This document shows positions 1 through 7,594 of a DNA stretch of 23,633 nt, one piece after another. The position numbers and the translations under genes were made by a program. Positions within the stretch are counted from its first letter, which is position 1; each line of letters begins with the position of its first letter. The notes beneath the pieces were generated by a model. The model had not been told where the DNA came from and did not search any database. It worked only from the letters and a program-made list of their open reading frames with translations. This stretch comes from a virus: IMG/VR virus record IMGVR_UViG_3300021962_000660, positions 1-23,633 of that record. The stretch is one strand, 5' to 3'.

Positions 1-1
1 T

Positions 2-319
2 AAACAAGGAACTGAAATTAAAGGTTATCACTTTATTATTAATGTTGAGAAGTCTAGATATGTTAAAGAGAAATCTAAAATACCAATTAGTGTTAGTTGG
101 GAAGGAGGAGTAGAAAAATGGTCAGGACTATTAGAAGTGGCTATGGATGGAAACTTTGTAACCAAACCATCTGTCGGTTGGTATAGTAGAGTTGATGCTG
201 AAACTGGTGAAGTGGAAGATGCTAAATTTAGAGAAAAAGATACACTAACCGAAGACTTCTGGTCAGCAGTAATTAATGATAAATTTAAAGAATATCTAAA
301 AGGTAAATTTAAAATATGA
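2..319 (+). CDS. uvsX: UvsX recombinase, C-terminal part (cut by window edge)
   Basis: The reading frame is open from the first bases and ends at a TGA at 317-319, giving the last ~105 residues of a protein whose start lies outside the window. The visible segment (FIINVEKSRYVKEKSKIPI, then SGLLEVAMDGNFVTKPSVGW, then FWSAVINDKFKEYL near the end) resembles the C-terminus of the T4-type UvsX/RecA-like recombinase as found in marine myoviruses. UvsX forms filaments on single-stranded DNA and drives strand exchange in recombination-dependent replication. The next gene begins inside the stop (ATGA). The Walker motifs are not in view, so the call rests on C-terminal resemblance and on a replicative helicase lying 2 kb downstream. 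Confidence 0.8.
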   Translation, partial: KQGTEIKGYHFIINVEKSRYVKEKSKIPISVSWEGGVEKWSGLLEVAMDGNFVTKPSVGWYSRVDAETGEVEDAKFREKDTLTEDFWSAVINDKFKEYLKGKFKI

Positions 320-1098
320 GAGTATTGATAACTGGATCTAGTGGTTTTATTGGGAGTCACCTCAAAACGAAACTACTAGAACTTGGTCATGAAGTTCGTG
401 ATTGTGATGAAAAGACTGGTCAAAGATTAGAGAATATTATTATAGCAAGTAGTGGTGAGTGGAAAACTGACTTTGTTGTTCACTTAGCCGCAACTGCAGA
501 TGTTCGAAGATCGTTTAATGAACCAGAACATTATTGGAAAAATAATGTAGAAAATACTACACGAATACAACAACTTTGTACTGGTCATAATATTCCACTC
601 ATATATGCTTCTTCATCTTGTGCTAAGAAATGGTGGTTATCCCCATATGGTACAACAAAAAGAGTTAACGAAGAAACTGCTGGTTCTAATCAAGTTGGTC
701 TACGATTTACTACTGTCTATGGTGATGGTGCCAGAGAAGGTATGTTTATGTCAAGACTAAAGAGTGGTAATATAGAATATGTTACAAATCACATCAGAGA
801 TTTTATACACGTTAGTGATGTAGTTGATGTGATAACTTACTTGATGAAAGATATGAAAAAACCTAATCACCCAATGACTGGTGCTTATGATGTTGGTACT
901 GGTGTTGGTAATAAAGTATTTGAATTATCTCAACTAGCAGGATATGCCTTACCTATTAGAAATGGTGAAGCATGTGAGGCACTAGAGAATGTTGCTGATT
1001 TAAAACCAATACAAACATTATTATCAGACTTAAAAGGTGGGTCTTGGCAACCTAAAGTTAATGTGAGAGAATATATAAAGAATGGTTACAGAGTCTAA
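316..1098 (+). CDS. NAD-dependent epimerase/dehydratase (extended SDR family)
   Basis: A 260-residue protein with the N-terminal Rossmann glycine motif GSSGFIG (residues 7-13) and the SDR catalytic pair in YGTTK (Tyr111, Lys115), preceded by a serine-rich strand IYASSS. Extended SDR enzymes oxidise, epimerise or dehydrate nucleotide-activated sugars; the substrate here cannot be told. It is somewhat shorter than the usual 300-350 residues, mostly in the C-terminal substrate-binding part. It overlaps the UvsX stop (ATGA) and overlaps the next gene by 17 bases, so it is co-transcribed with replication genes. It may act with the sugar dehydrogenase, carbamoyltransferase and sugar nucleotidyltransferase further along, but that link is inference. 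Confidence 0.85.
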   Translation: MRVLITGSSGFIGSHLKTKLLELGHEVRDCDEKTGQRLENIIIASSGEWKTDFVVHLAATADVRRSFNEPEHYWKNNVENTTRIQQLCTGHNIPLIYASSSCAKKWWLSPYGTTKRVNEETAGSNQVGLRFTTVYGDGAREGMFMSRLKSGNIEYVTNHIRDFIHVSDVVDVITYLMKDMKKPNHPMTGAYDVGTGVGNKVFELSQLAGYALPIRNGEACEALENVADLKPIQTLLSDLKGGSWQPKVNVREYIKNGYRV

Positions 1099-1351
1099 AG
1101 ATTATGAATTGATACCTCTTGAAAATGATACAGATGCTTGGGGTGTTAGAATATTAACAGGTGAGTTTTCAGAAACAGTTATCAAATATGGTAATGTAGG
1201 TTTTGAAGGAACAGGCAAAGATATGGTAATGAAATTCAACTTTGATATTATATCAACGCCTGATGAAGACTTAGACGTAGAAACAAACACAGAGTTACAA
1301 GAGCTCGCTCGTGATATCTTGTTTACAATATTTGAAGAGGATACAAAGTGA
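1082..1351 (+). CDS. Conserved small phage protein, unknown function
   Basis: An 89-residue acidic protein with no recognised domain. Its pattern (YELIPLENDTDAWGVRILTG, then FSETVIKYGNVGFEG, then an acidic helix ending ELARDILFTIFEED) looks like a family I associate with marine T4-like phages near uvsX and the helicase, but I cannot name a function. The ATG at 1082 overlaps the end of the epimerase gene by 17 bases, with a purine-rich stretch (GAGAGAA) about 10 bases upstream. Its last codons overlap the start of the next gene by four bases. No signal peptide or membrane segment is visible; it is probably cytoplasmic. Confidence 0.7.
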   Translation: MVTESKDYELIPLENDTDAWGVRILTGEFSETVIKYGNVGFEGTGKDMVMKFNFDIISTPDEDLDVETNTELQELARDILFTIFEEDTK

Positions 1352-1779
1352 AAATATTAATATGTGGTCTGCCAGGAGCAGGCAAAACAACATTAGGAAG
1401 ACCATTCGCTGAATTAATTGGTGGTGTATTTTTAAATGCAGATGAGATAAGAAAAGAATATGATGACTGGGACTTTAGTCCTGAGGGTCGTATGCGTCAA
1501 GCAATGCGAATGAAGTTCTTATCAGATGGTATAGTCAAAGCTGGTAAGATAGCTGTAGCAGACTTCATATGTCCTACAAAACAAGCAAGAGAACAATTTG
1601 GTGCAGACTTTATAGTTTGGATGGATACTATTAAAGAAGGAAGATTTGAAGATACAAATAAAATGTTTGAACCTCTAGAAAAAGATGAGTACGACTATCA
1701 TGTTTCAGGTTGGTTTGATGATACCCATAGAGAATTAGTTAAAGTCGTATCAAAATATATGGAGAGAAATAATGTTTGA
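1348..1779 (+). CDS. P-loop kinase, adenylylsulfate kinase-like
   Basis: A 143-residue protein starting at GTG with Walker A GLPGAGKTT (residues 7-15), then FLNADEIRKEYDDWDFSPEGR and VADFICPT, which follow the layout of adenylylsulfate (APS) kinase: P-loop, a DxxR motif after strand 2, a DxxFS(P)xxR-like lid and a conserved (F)I(S/C)P motif. APS kinase phosphorylates the 3' hydroxyl of adenylylsulfate. At 143 residues it is shorter than cellular CysC (about 200), so the real substrate may be another nucleotide or small molecule. It is followed directly by an HxGH nucleotidyltransferase, overlapping by 8 bases, a pairing that suggests the two act together. Phage versions are usually annotated as CysC-like without biochemical proof. 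Confidence 0.7.
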   Translation: MKILICGLPGAGKTTLGRPFAELIGGVFLNADEIRKEYDDWDFSPEGRMRQAMRMKFLSDGIVKAGKIAVADFICPTKQAREQFGADFIVWMDTIKEGRFEDTNKMFEPLEKDEYDYHVSGWFDDTHRELVKVVSKYMERNNV

Positions 1780-2173
1780 TTGGAAAAAACCTACAGTACA
1801 AATGCTTGGTCGTTGGCAACCATGGCATGATGGACATACTGAATTATTTAGAAAAGCACATTCAATAACAGGTCAAGTTGTTATTATGGTAAGAGATGTA
1901 CAAGGTGCAAGTGGTGGTGATGGACAAGATGATAATCCTTTTGATTATGGTAGTATTGTATTAGATGCTTCTACAAAATTATTGGAAAAAGGGTTTACAA
2001 TCAATAAAGATTATATTATAATAAGAGTACCGAACATAGTTGATATAAGTTATGGTCGTGGAGTTGGCTATACTTTTACAGAGCACGACTTAGGTAAAGA
2101 TGTACATAATATTTCTGCTACCAAGATTCGTGAACAAATGAGGAAGGAAGGAAAACTTGATCCCAAACATTGA
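1772..2173 (+). CDS. Cytidylyltransferase-like nucleotidyltransferase (HxGH family)
   Basis: A 133-residue protein with the nucleotidyltransferase signature HDGH (residues 19-22) inside GRWQPWHDGHTELF and the C-terminal ISATKIR motif (114-120), the two nucleotide-binding hallmarks of the cytidylyltransferase/NMN-adenylyltransferase superfamily. Such enzymes join a nucleoside monophosphate from NTP to a phosphorylated acceptor, releasing pyrophosphate. ATP sulfurylases also have an HxGH motif, which is intriguing next to an APS-kinase-like gene, but the size and the ISATKIR end fit the NadM/TagD group better. It overlaps the kinase gene by 8 bases. A second, larger HxGH protein occurs at 18356-19603, where it carries a capsid-targeting-like leader. 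Confidence 0.75.
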   Translation: MFDWKKPTVQMLGRWQPWHDGHTELFRKAHSITGQVVIMVRDVQGASGGDGQDDNPFDYGSIVLDASTKLLEKGFTINKDYIIIRVPNIVDISYGRGVGYTFTEHDLGKDVHNISATKIREQMRKEGKLDPKH

Positions 2174-3515
2174 ACAAACGATTCTTCGGAATCTATTACA
2201 TGATGAATCATATATGCGAAAAGTTTTACCATTCGTAAAACCAGATTATTTTCAGGGCATATATAAAACTCTATTTAAAGAAATTGCTAAATATGTGGGT
2301 AAATATAATAAATTACCAACTCAAGAAACTCTAGTAATAGAACTAGAACATTTGAACGAAGAACAATACAATATGGCACTTGATATTGTTCCTCATATTT
2401 TCACTAAAGAAAAAATAGATAATGCTTGGTTATTAGACGCAACAGAAAAGTGGTGTCAGGATAGAGCAATTTATAATGCTGTTATGGAATCTATCTCTAT
2501 TATTGATGGTAAACATGAGAGCTTAACAAAGAATGCATTACCAGAACTTTTATCAAAAGCACTTGGTATATCATTCGATACTAATGTAGGACACGATTAT
2601 ATTGAAAATGCTGAAGAACGATATGACTTCTATCACACAGAAGAGGACCGCATACCGTTTGATTTGGAATACTTTAACAAGATTACAAAAGGTGGCGTCC
2701 CAAACAAAACTCTTAATATATGTCTCGCTGGGACTGGGGTTGGTAAATCTTTGTTTATGTGTCATCTTGCTTCTAATGCACTTTCACTAGGAAAAAATGT
2801 TCTTTATATTACTATGGAGATGGCTGAAGAGAGGATCGCTGAAAGAATAGATGCGAACTTACTCAACTGTCCTATCGATCAATTAAATAATATTTCTAAA
2901 GATATGTTTACTCGTAAGGTGCACAACCTTACAAAGAAATCTAATGGTAAACTAATTATCAAAGAATATCCAACTGGCTCTGCTCATGCTGGTCATTTCA
3001 GAGCATTACTAAACGAACTTAAACTAAAACGACAATTTATACCAGATATGATTTTTATTGATTATCTAAATATTTGTTCGAGTAGTCGAATGAAAGGAAT
3101 GGGAGGGTCTATCAATTCATACACTTACATTAAAGCAATTGCTGAAGAATTACGTGGTCTTGCGGTCGAGTACGACTTACCGATCTTCTCTGCAACGCAG
3201 ACGACTCGTTCTGGTTATTCTAACTCGGATGTTGGGCTTGAAGATACGTCCGAGTCTTTTGGATTACCCGCAACCGCAGACCTCATGTTTGCACTCATCT
3301 CAACAGAAGAGCTAGAGAAACTTGGTCAATTTATGGTTAAACAATTAAAGAATAGATATAATGATCCAACTATGTACAAGAGATTTGTTATTGGGGTTGA
3401 CAGGAGTAAAATGAGATTGTATGATGTTCGCGAAGTAGAACAAACACTACAAGATGATACACCTGTATTTGATAATACAGAATTGGCTGATAAATTCGAG
3501 GGATTTAAAGTATGA
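2157..3515 (+). CDS. 41: Replicative DNA helicase, T4 gp41 / DnaB-like
   Basis: A 452-residue hexameric-helicase-type protein. Residues 1-~150 are the helical N-terminal domain; the RecA-like motor follows, with Walker A GTGVGKS (192-198, Lys197), the ITMEMAEERIAERIDANLL region after it, and Walker B MIFIDYLNI (Asp302). The later ATQTTRSGY segment fits the sensor region of DnaB-family helicases. T4 gp41 (475 residues) unwinds the lagging-strand template at the fork with primase gp61. The start is TTG at 2157, chosen because a strong purine-rich site (AGGAAGGAAGG, 2141-2151) sits just upstream and the N-terminus MIPNIEQTILRNLL fits the family; no upstream ATG is available in frame. It overlaps the nucleotidyltransferase gene by 17 bases. 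Confidence 0.92.
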   Translation: MIPNIEQTILRNLLHDESYMRKVLPFVKPDYFQGIYKTLFKEIAKYVGKYNKLPTQETLVIELEHLNEEQYNMALDIVPHIFTKEKIDNAWLLDATEKWCQDRAIYNAVMESISIIDGKHESLTKNALPELLSKALGISFDTNVGHDYIENAEERYDFYHTEEDRIPFDLEYFNKITKGGVPNKTLNICLAGTGVGKSLFMCHLASNALSLGKNVLYITMEMAEERIAERIDANLLNCPIDQLNNISKDMFTRKVHNLTKKSNGKLIIKEYPTGSAHAGHFRALLNELKLKRQFIPDMIFIDYLNICSSSRMKGMGGSINSYTYIKAIAEELRGLAVEYDLPIFSATQTTRSGYSNSDVGLEDTSESFGLPATADLMFALISTEELEKLGQFMVKQLKNRYNDPTMYKRFVIGVDRSKMRLYDVREVEQTLQDDTPVFDNTELADKFEGFKV

Positions 3516-4186
3516 GTACAGTAAAATTAATTAGTTATTCAACAGTACCAAATAAAAGTTATTATAAACAAAATATGGAAGATTTGATTGCATATTGTGC
3601 AAGAGTATCAAATCCTGCTAACCAAGATAACTATGATACATCACATAAACTTTTAAAATATCTTATAAGAGAAAAACACTGGTCGCCATTTGAGATGGCA
3701 TCTGCTTGTTTAGAAGTTACAACAACAAGAGATATCGCACGACAATTACTTAGACATAGATCTTTCTCATTTCAAGAATTCTCTCAAAGATATGCCGATC
3801 CTTCAAAAGATTTAAATATAAACATATTACGAGAAGCAAGATTACAAGATACAACTAACAGACAGAATAGTATACCAACAGAAAATTGCGAACTGCATCA
3901 TTCTTGGTTTGATAAACAAGAAGCAGTTATGGACCTTGTAGAAGAAACATACAAGTGGGCAATAGATAATGGTATAGCAAAAGAACAGGCTAGAGCAATC
4001 TTACCAGAGGGTACGACTGAATCTAGATTGTATGTGAATGGCACTATTCGTTCTTGGATTCATTATGTTGAATTACGGTCCGGTAATGGAACACAACTGG
4101 AACATAGGGAGTTAGCAATACAATGTGCCCAAGCATTAAAGGGAGTATTTCCAATGATAACTAACTTTTTACAGGAGGACAAATAA
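3512..4186 (+). CDS. thyX: Flavin-dependent thymidylate synthase ThyX
   Basis: A 224-residue protein with the diagnostic ThyX motif RHRx7S: Arg81-His82-Arg83, seven residues, Ser91 (RHRSFSFQEFS). The later segments ARAILPEGTTESRLYVNGTIRSW and HRELAIQCAQALKGVFP are also typical. ThyX makes dTMP from dUMP using FAD, NADPH and methylene-tetrahydrofolate, without producing dihydrofolate. It starts with an ATGA overlap on the helicase stop and is common in marine phages. Its presence means the phage boosts thymidine supply. It does not itself provide a hydroxymethylated base, which matters when interpreting the TET/JBP gene at 9505. Confidence 0.96.
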   Translation: MSTVKLISYSTVPNKSYYKQNMEDLIAYCARVSNPANQDNYDTSHKLLKYLIREKHWSPFEMASACLEVTTTRDIARQLLRHRSFSFQEFSQRYADPSKDLNINILREARLQDTTNRQNSIPTENCELHHSWFDKQEAVMDLVEETYKWAIDNGIAKEQARAILPEGTTESRLYVNGTIRSWIHYVELRSGNGTQLEHRELAIQCAQALKGVFPMITNFLQEDK

Positions 4187-4395
4187 TGAAAAAAGAAGAT
4201 AAAGTGCAATCTGAAGTAGTTGAATATATATTAGAACAAAAGGTAAAAAAATATCAATATACTGTTGCTCAATATTTTTTAAGGTTTATTGGTTTAGGTA
4301 CATTAGTTTTTTCTAATGACCCAGTACAAATGTTACCTATCGCAGCAGTGATATTAATGTTTGGAGAAGCCGCTGGAGCAACAAGGGATTTATGA
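4186..4395 (+). CDS. Small membrane protein, unknown
   Basis: A 69-residue protein with a strong ribosome binding site (AGGAGG about 8 bases before the ATG). A charged N-terminal helix (residues 1-~28, many Lys/Glu) is followed by two hydrophobic stretches (about FLRFIGLGTLVF and MLPIAAVILMFG), separated by a short SNDPVQ turn, suggesting a helical hairpin in the inner membrane. I do not recognise a family. It sits between thyX and the sugar dehydrogenase and overlaps the latter by four bases, so it is translated from the same message. A role in membrane takeover is possible, but nothing in the sequence shows it. Confidence 0.65.
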   Translation: MKKEDKVQSEVVEYILEQKVKKYQYTVAQYFLRFIGLGTLVFSNDPVQMLPIAAVILMFGEAAGATRDL

Positions 4396-5153
4396 TGCAA
4401 GGTTATCGTACAATGAATTATGGTTTTTTAGGATATGGCTATGTAGGTCGAGCAACTTATGATATAGTTGCTAATTCAGTTAACAGTCATGGTATAATAC
4501 ATGATATCGCACATAACTCTTCTAGAGATGATTTAGCAGATTGTGCTGTGGTATTTGTTTGTATACCGACTGTTACTGATGAAGATATTGATACAGTAAT
4601 ATTTGAAATAAAAGAACTCAAGAAATTAAACCCATACAATACAATAGTTGTTCGATGTACACTCCCCCTTGGCTCTTGTGACAGGATACAGCGAGAGACT
4701 GGAGAGAAAATCATATACTGGCCGGAATTCCTGAGAGAACAACATTTTGATGCTGATAAAGTCAAACGACCATGGGTTATTGGACACGATGGTGTAGACT
4801 TACCTAAGTTTATTATCAATGACGAGTATATAGAAGTATCTACTAAAGAAGCAGAACTAATTAAGATGTTTTCTAATAACTTAGGAACAATGCGTGTTGC
4901 TTTTGCTAATCTATTTTATGATTTGGCTGAAAAAGTTGGTGCCGATTATAATAAAGTTAAAGATGCTTATCTAGAAGTCCAACAAAATCAATCTTATCTT
5001 GATGTTCCAGGATATGATGGTAAGAAAGGATTTGGCGGTAAGTGTTTGCCTAAAGACCTTGATTTCTTAATTGACACACTAGACCAGAATGATGTTGACT
5101 CGATGATGTTTAAGGCAATCAGAGAATTGAATGAAGAGTGGAGAAATGAGTGA
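4392..5153 (+). CDS. Short UDP-sugar dehydrogenase (UDP-glucose/GDP-mannose dehydrogenase family)
   Basis: A nucleotide-sugar dehydrogenase with Rossmann motif GYGYVG (14-19) and the catalytic cysteine motif GFGGKCLPKD (Cys218). The family oxidises the C6 hydroxyl of UDP-glucose or related sugars to the acid with two NAD+. At 253 residues it is far shorter than cellular enzymes (390-450) and lacks the third, UDP-binding domain, keeping only the NAD and central dimerisation domains. The start is uncertain: ATG 4392 (ATGA overlap, AGGG at 4384), ATG 4395, or ATG 4413, which begins directly at NYGFLGYGYVG as most relatives do. The neighbouring oxygenase, carbamoyltransferase and epimerase suggest a sugar-tailoring set. 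Activity without the third domain is unproven. Confidence 0.85.
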   Translation: MMQGYRTMNYGFLGYGYVGRATYDIVANSVNSHGIIHDIAHNSSRDDLADCAVVFVCIPTVTDEDIDTVIFEIKELKKLNPYNTIVVRCTLPLGSCDRIQRETGEKIIYWPEFLREQHFDADKVKRPWVIGHDGVDLPKFIINDEYIEVSTKEAELIKMFSNNLGTMRVAFANLFYDLAEKVGADYNKVKDAYLEVQQNQSYLDVPGYDGKKGFGGKCLPKDLDFLIDTLDQNDVDSMMFKAIRELNEEWRNE

Positions 5154-5635
5154 TACCACTTATTATACAGGATGATTTTCTAAAGAAAGAACAGTTCGAG
5201 TTTTTAAAAGAAAATTTTAATGATAAATTTATGGTAGAGAATATGTTACTAACGGCTGCCATATATAAGTTGTACAGACATAGACTAGAATTAAAAGAAC
5301 AAGTATATAATAAAAGATGTGATTATTCTGATACACCACATTCTTGCTTTTGGAATATACGTTTGGTTACTCATGTTCCTGGAACAATAAAAGACAAACA
5401 TCTTGACTCTAGTTGGAAATTACTTTCATCAGTGTTGTATGTCAGTGATGAGGGCGAAGGAACAACATTCATAGACGAAGAAGGTGAACATCAAATAGAA
5501 TGGAAACCTAATAGAGTTGTTTCATTTATACCAAGTGAAGATAGTTGGCATAGATATGAGAACATGTTAAATACTGATAGAAATACAGTTCTTTTTAATT
5601 ACGGAAATAAAATATCGGTTGACAAAATAGAATGA
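5150..5635 (+). CDS. 2-oxoglutarate/Fe(II)-dependent oxygenase
   Basis: A 161-residue protein with the facial triad and cosubstrate residue of the prolyl-hydroxylase-like 2OG-Fe(II) superfamily: His84-x-Asp86 (KHLDSS), distal His134 (SWHRYEN) and Arg144 (RNTVLFNYG), ten residues after the distal histidine as usual. The segment SVLYVSDEGEGTTFIDEEG between them is the typical jelly-roll centre. These enzymes hydroxylate proteins, nucleobases or small molecules using O2 and 2-oxoglutarate; the substrate is unknown. The start is GTG at 5150, overlapping the previous stop (GTGA); no better in-frame ATG lies upstream. Small 2OG oxygenases are frequent in marine T4-like phages. It is unrelated in layout to the TET/JBP protein at 9505. 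Confidence 0.8.
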   Translation: MIPLIIQDDFLKKEQFEFLKENFNDKFMVENMLLTAAIYKLYRHRLELKEQVYNKRCDYSDTPHSCFWNIRLVTHVPGTIKDKHLDSSWKLLSSVLYVSDEGEGTTFIDEEGEHQIEWKPNRVVSFIPSEDSWHRYENMLNTDRNTVLFNYGNKISVDKIE

Positions 5636-6282
5636 GTTTTTTAGTACACAATCTACCACCAATACACGTTTATGTAAAGAAAGAATATCTCTATGACTTA
5701 CAAAAAGGACATGGTGACTTAACACCAGGCGTTTGGATATCTGTTAAGTCAATACAAGGTAGAGCATTATACTTTGAAACATTGTTGACTGACTATGGTG
5801 CTTTATATGATAAATTACCACTATCTGCTTTCGTATGGAAAACTGACTATGATAAAAAGAATCAGTTACCTCTAGACACATTACAGATATGGGATTGTTT
5901 TGATTATGACATAACAGTTATAAAGAAACCTTTACTTGCGAACTGCGAGTTCTTTGGTAAAGATAAAAAGATGCATAAAGGTGAATATCTCTTTACAATA
6001 GATAATTGTCATAGAGATAACAGTACACTTGATACAAACTTTAGTGAATATGATCCAGAGCATAAATCATTTAATGTAATCAAATTAGACAATGGACAAT
6101 TTGCGGCACAACCAAATAATAGAGTTGTATTCTCAGACCAGAGTTTAACACTAGATGAAACATTAACACCAGACTTTAAAGTTTGTACACAAAACTATGT
6201 TGTAGAAACTACACCTAAATGGTCAGTCGGACATACTGATGAATGGCAATATAAAACAAAAGATGAAGATAGTAGGAGTTAG
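5632..6282 (+). CDS. Conserved phage protein, unknown function
   Basis: A 216-residue soluble protein starting with an ATGA overlap. It has no signal peptide or membrane segment and no motif I recognise. It looks beta-rich and contains a well-defined N-terminal half (LPPIHVYVKKEYLYDLQKG, then DYGALYDKLPLSAF, then a Trp/Asp/Tyr-rich segment around LQIWDCFDYDI). Its C-terminus is overlapped by 20 bases (or 44, depending on the start chosen) by the carbamoyltransferase gene. Proteins of this look occur in marine T4-like phages, but I have no function to offer. Confidence 0.65.
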   Translation: MSFLVHNLPPIHVYVKKEYLYDLQKGHGDLTPGVWISVKSIQGRALYFETLLTDYGALYDKLPLSAFVWKTDYDKKNQLPLDTLQIWDCFDYDITVIKKPLLANCEFFGKDKKMHKGEYLFTIDNCHRDNSTLDTNFSEYDPEHKSFNVIKLDNGQFAAQPNNRVVFSDQSLTLDETLTPDFKVCTQNYVVETTPKWSVGHTDEWQYKTKDEDSRS

Positions 6283-7594
6283 TGAAGGATTCCACGATGC
6301 GTCTGTAACAATACTAGAAGATAATAATATTGTTTATGCAGGTCATTCTGAAAGATACAGTCGTATAAAGAATGATAAATGGATTCACAAAGACCAACCA
6401 ACTGCTGGTCATTACTTTGCGTATTATGAGAATCCCTTTCTAAAAAATACAAGACTATGGTTTAGTGGTCAGAAAAAAGAACCACTTCGACACAAATTCA
6501 ATTTCAAATTTAAACATCACGAGTCACACGCGGCCGCAGGATACTATACAAGTCCATTCGAAGAATGTAATATATTAGTTATTGATGCTATTGGCGAATG
6601 GGATACGATTAGTATATGGAAGTCGTATCAAGACTATAACTTTTCTAAAATTAAAAAGATAAAGTCTTGGAAATATCCATACTCGCTTGGTCTTTTATAT
6701 TCATCTATAACTCAACGCATAGGATTAAAACCAAACGAAGAGGAATATATTACTATGGCTATGGCATCCTATGGCGAACCAAAGTATGATTTAGAATTTC
6801 TTTTACATCAAAACAATCATAAAGGATGTGGTGATATATTTCCAAATGCCAGAAATGAAGACTTGGCGGCAAGTGTACAAGCATTATATGAGAAGAAGTT
6901 ATTAGAACTTGTTAGTAAATGTCCTTCAAATAATTTAGTATTGATGGGTGGTTGTGCTTTAAATTGTGTTGCTAATTCTAAAATAAAAAAGAATCTTTGG
7001 ATTATGCCGAATCCTGGAGACGCAGGTAGTTCGCTTGGTGCGGCTGCACTTGTTCTCGCACAAAAACTAAATTGGAAAAGTCCATATCTTGGATATAATA
7101 TAGAAAGAGATATCAATCCTGCAGAAGTTGTCAGACATTTATTAGAGCATGGTGTTTGTGGTGTTGCTAATGGTAAAGCAGAGTTTGGACCAAGAGCATT
7201 GGGTAATCGTTCTTTACTAGCCGATCCAAGAAAAGATATTAAAGATACAGTTAATGATATAAAGAAACGACAGAGATATAGACCATTCGCTCCTGCTATA
7301 CTAGAAGAATATGCTGAAAAATATTTTGATGGACCGATGAATGAGTATATGCAGTTTGTAGCAAAAGCAAAGCATGATTATAAATCGGTAACACATATTG
7401 ATGGGACAGCTAGAGTACAGATAGTCAAGAAAGATTGCGAGTCAGTTATAAGACCTATACTTGAAGAATGGCATAGAAAGACTAAGTGTCCTATGTTATT
7501 AAACACAAGTCTAAATATAAAAGGACAACCAATAGTCAACAATGAGAATGATGCAAGTGAATTTGAGAAAGTAAATAATGTCAAAGTCTTCTAA
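6263..7594 (+). CDS. Carbamoyltransferase (NodU/CmcH/TobZ family)
   Basis: A protein of 443 residues from the ATG at 6263, where the family's usual N-terminus (here MKIVGVSEGFHDAS) begins; an in-frame ATG at 6239 would add eight residues, and neither start has a clear ribosome binding site. Motifs: HHESHAA (85-91, the metal-binding HxxxH of the Kae1-like domain), YITMAMASYG, LMGGCALNCVANSKI, then the C-terminal YrdC-related motifs FGPRALGNRSLLADPR (about 308-323), RYRPFAPAILEEY and LLNTSLNIKGQP. Family enzymes activate carbamoyl phosphate with ATP and transfer the carbamoyl group to a hydroxyl on sugars or antibiotics. It is shorter than the usual 530-610. A sugar attached to DNA or an envelope glycan is a plausible acceptor; the former would tie it to the cassette at 9505-13222. 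Confidence 0.9.
   Translation: MKIVGVSEGFHDASVTILEDNNIVYAGHSERYSRIKNDKWIHKDQPTAGHYFAYYENPFLKNTRLWFSGQKKEPLRHKFNFKFKHHESHAAAGYYTSPFEECNILVIDAIGEWDTISIWKSYQDYNFSKIKKIKSWKYPYSLGLLYSSITQRIGLKPNEEEYITMAMASYGEPKYDLEFLLHQNNHKGCGDIFPNARNEDLAASVQALYEKKLLELVSKCPSNNLVLMGGCALNCVANSKIKKNLWIMPNPGDAGSSLGAAALVLAQKLNWKSPYLGYNIERDINPAEVVRHLLEHGVCGVANGKAEFGPRALGNRSLLADPRKDIKDTVNDIKKRQRYRPFAPAILEEYAEKYFDGPMNEYMQFVAKAKHDYKSVTHIDGTARVQIVKKDCESVIRPILEEWHRKTKCPMLLNTSLNIKGQPIVNNENDASEFEKVNNVKVF

Noticed and set aside
28-360. Minus-strand open frames (also near 1102-1290, 2571-2765, 4487-4819, 6817-7116, 7378-7584, 8547-8858, 9027-9236, 14479-14673, 15639-15911, 19313-19579, 22464-22688)
   Set aside because: All lie antisense to well-supported plus-strand genes, have low-complexity Ser/Ile/Phe/Leu-rich translations typical of reversed AT-rich codons, and have no ribosome binding sites or recognisable motifs.
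2602-2790. A 62-codon plus-strand frame inside the helicase gene
   Set aside because: It is out of frame with the helicase, which has clear Walker motifs through this stretch, and its translation resembles nothing.
6239-6262. Upstream ATG of the carbamoyltransferase gene
   Set aside because: It adds eight residues (MNGNIKQK) ahead of the family's normal beginning and has no better ribosome site than the ATG at 6263.
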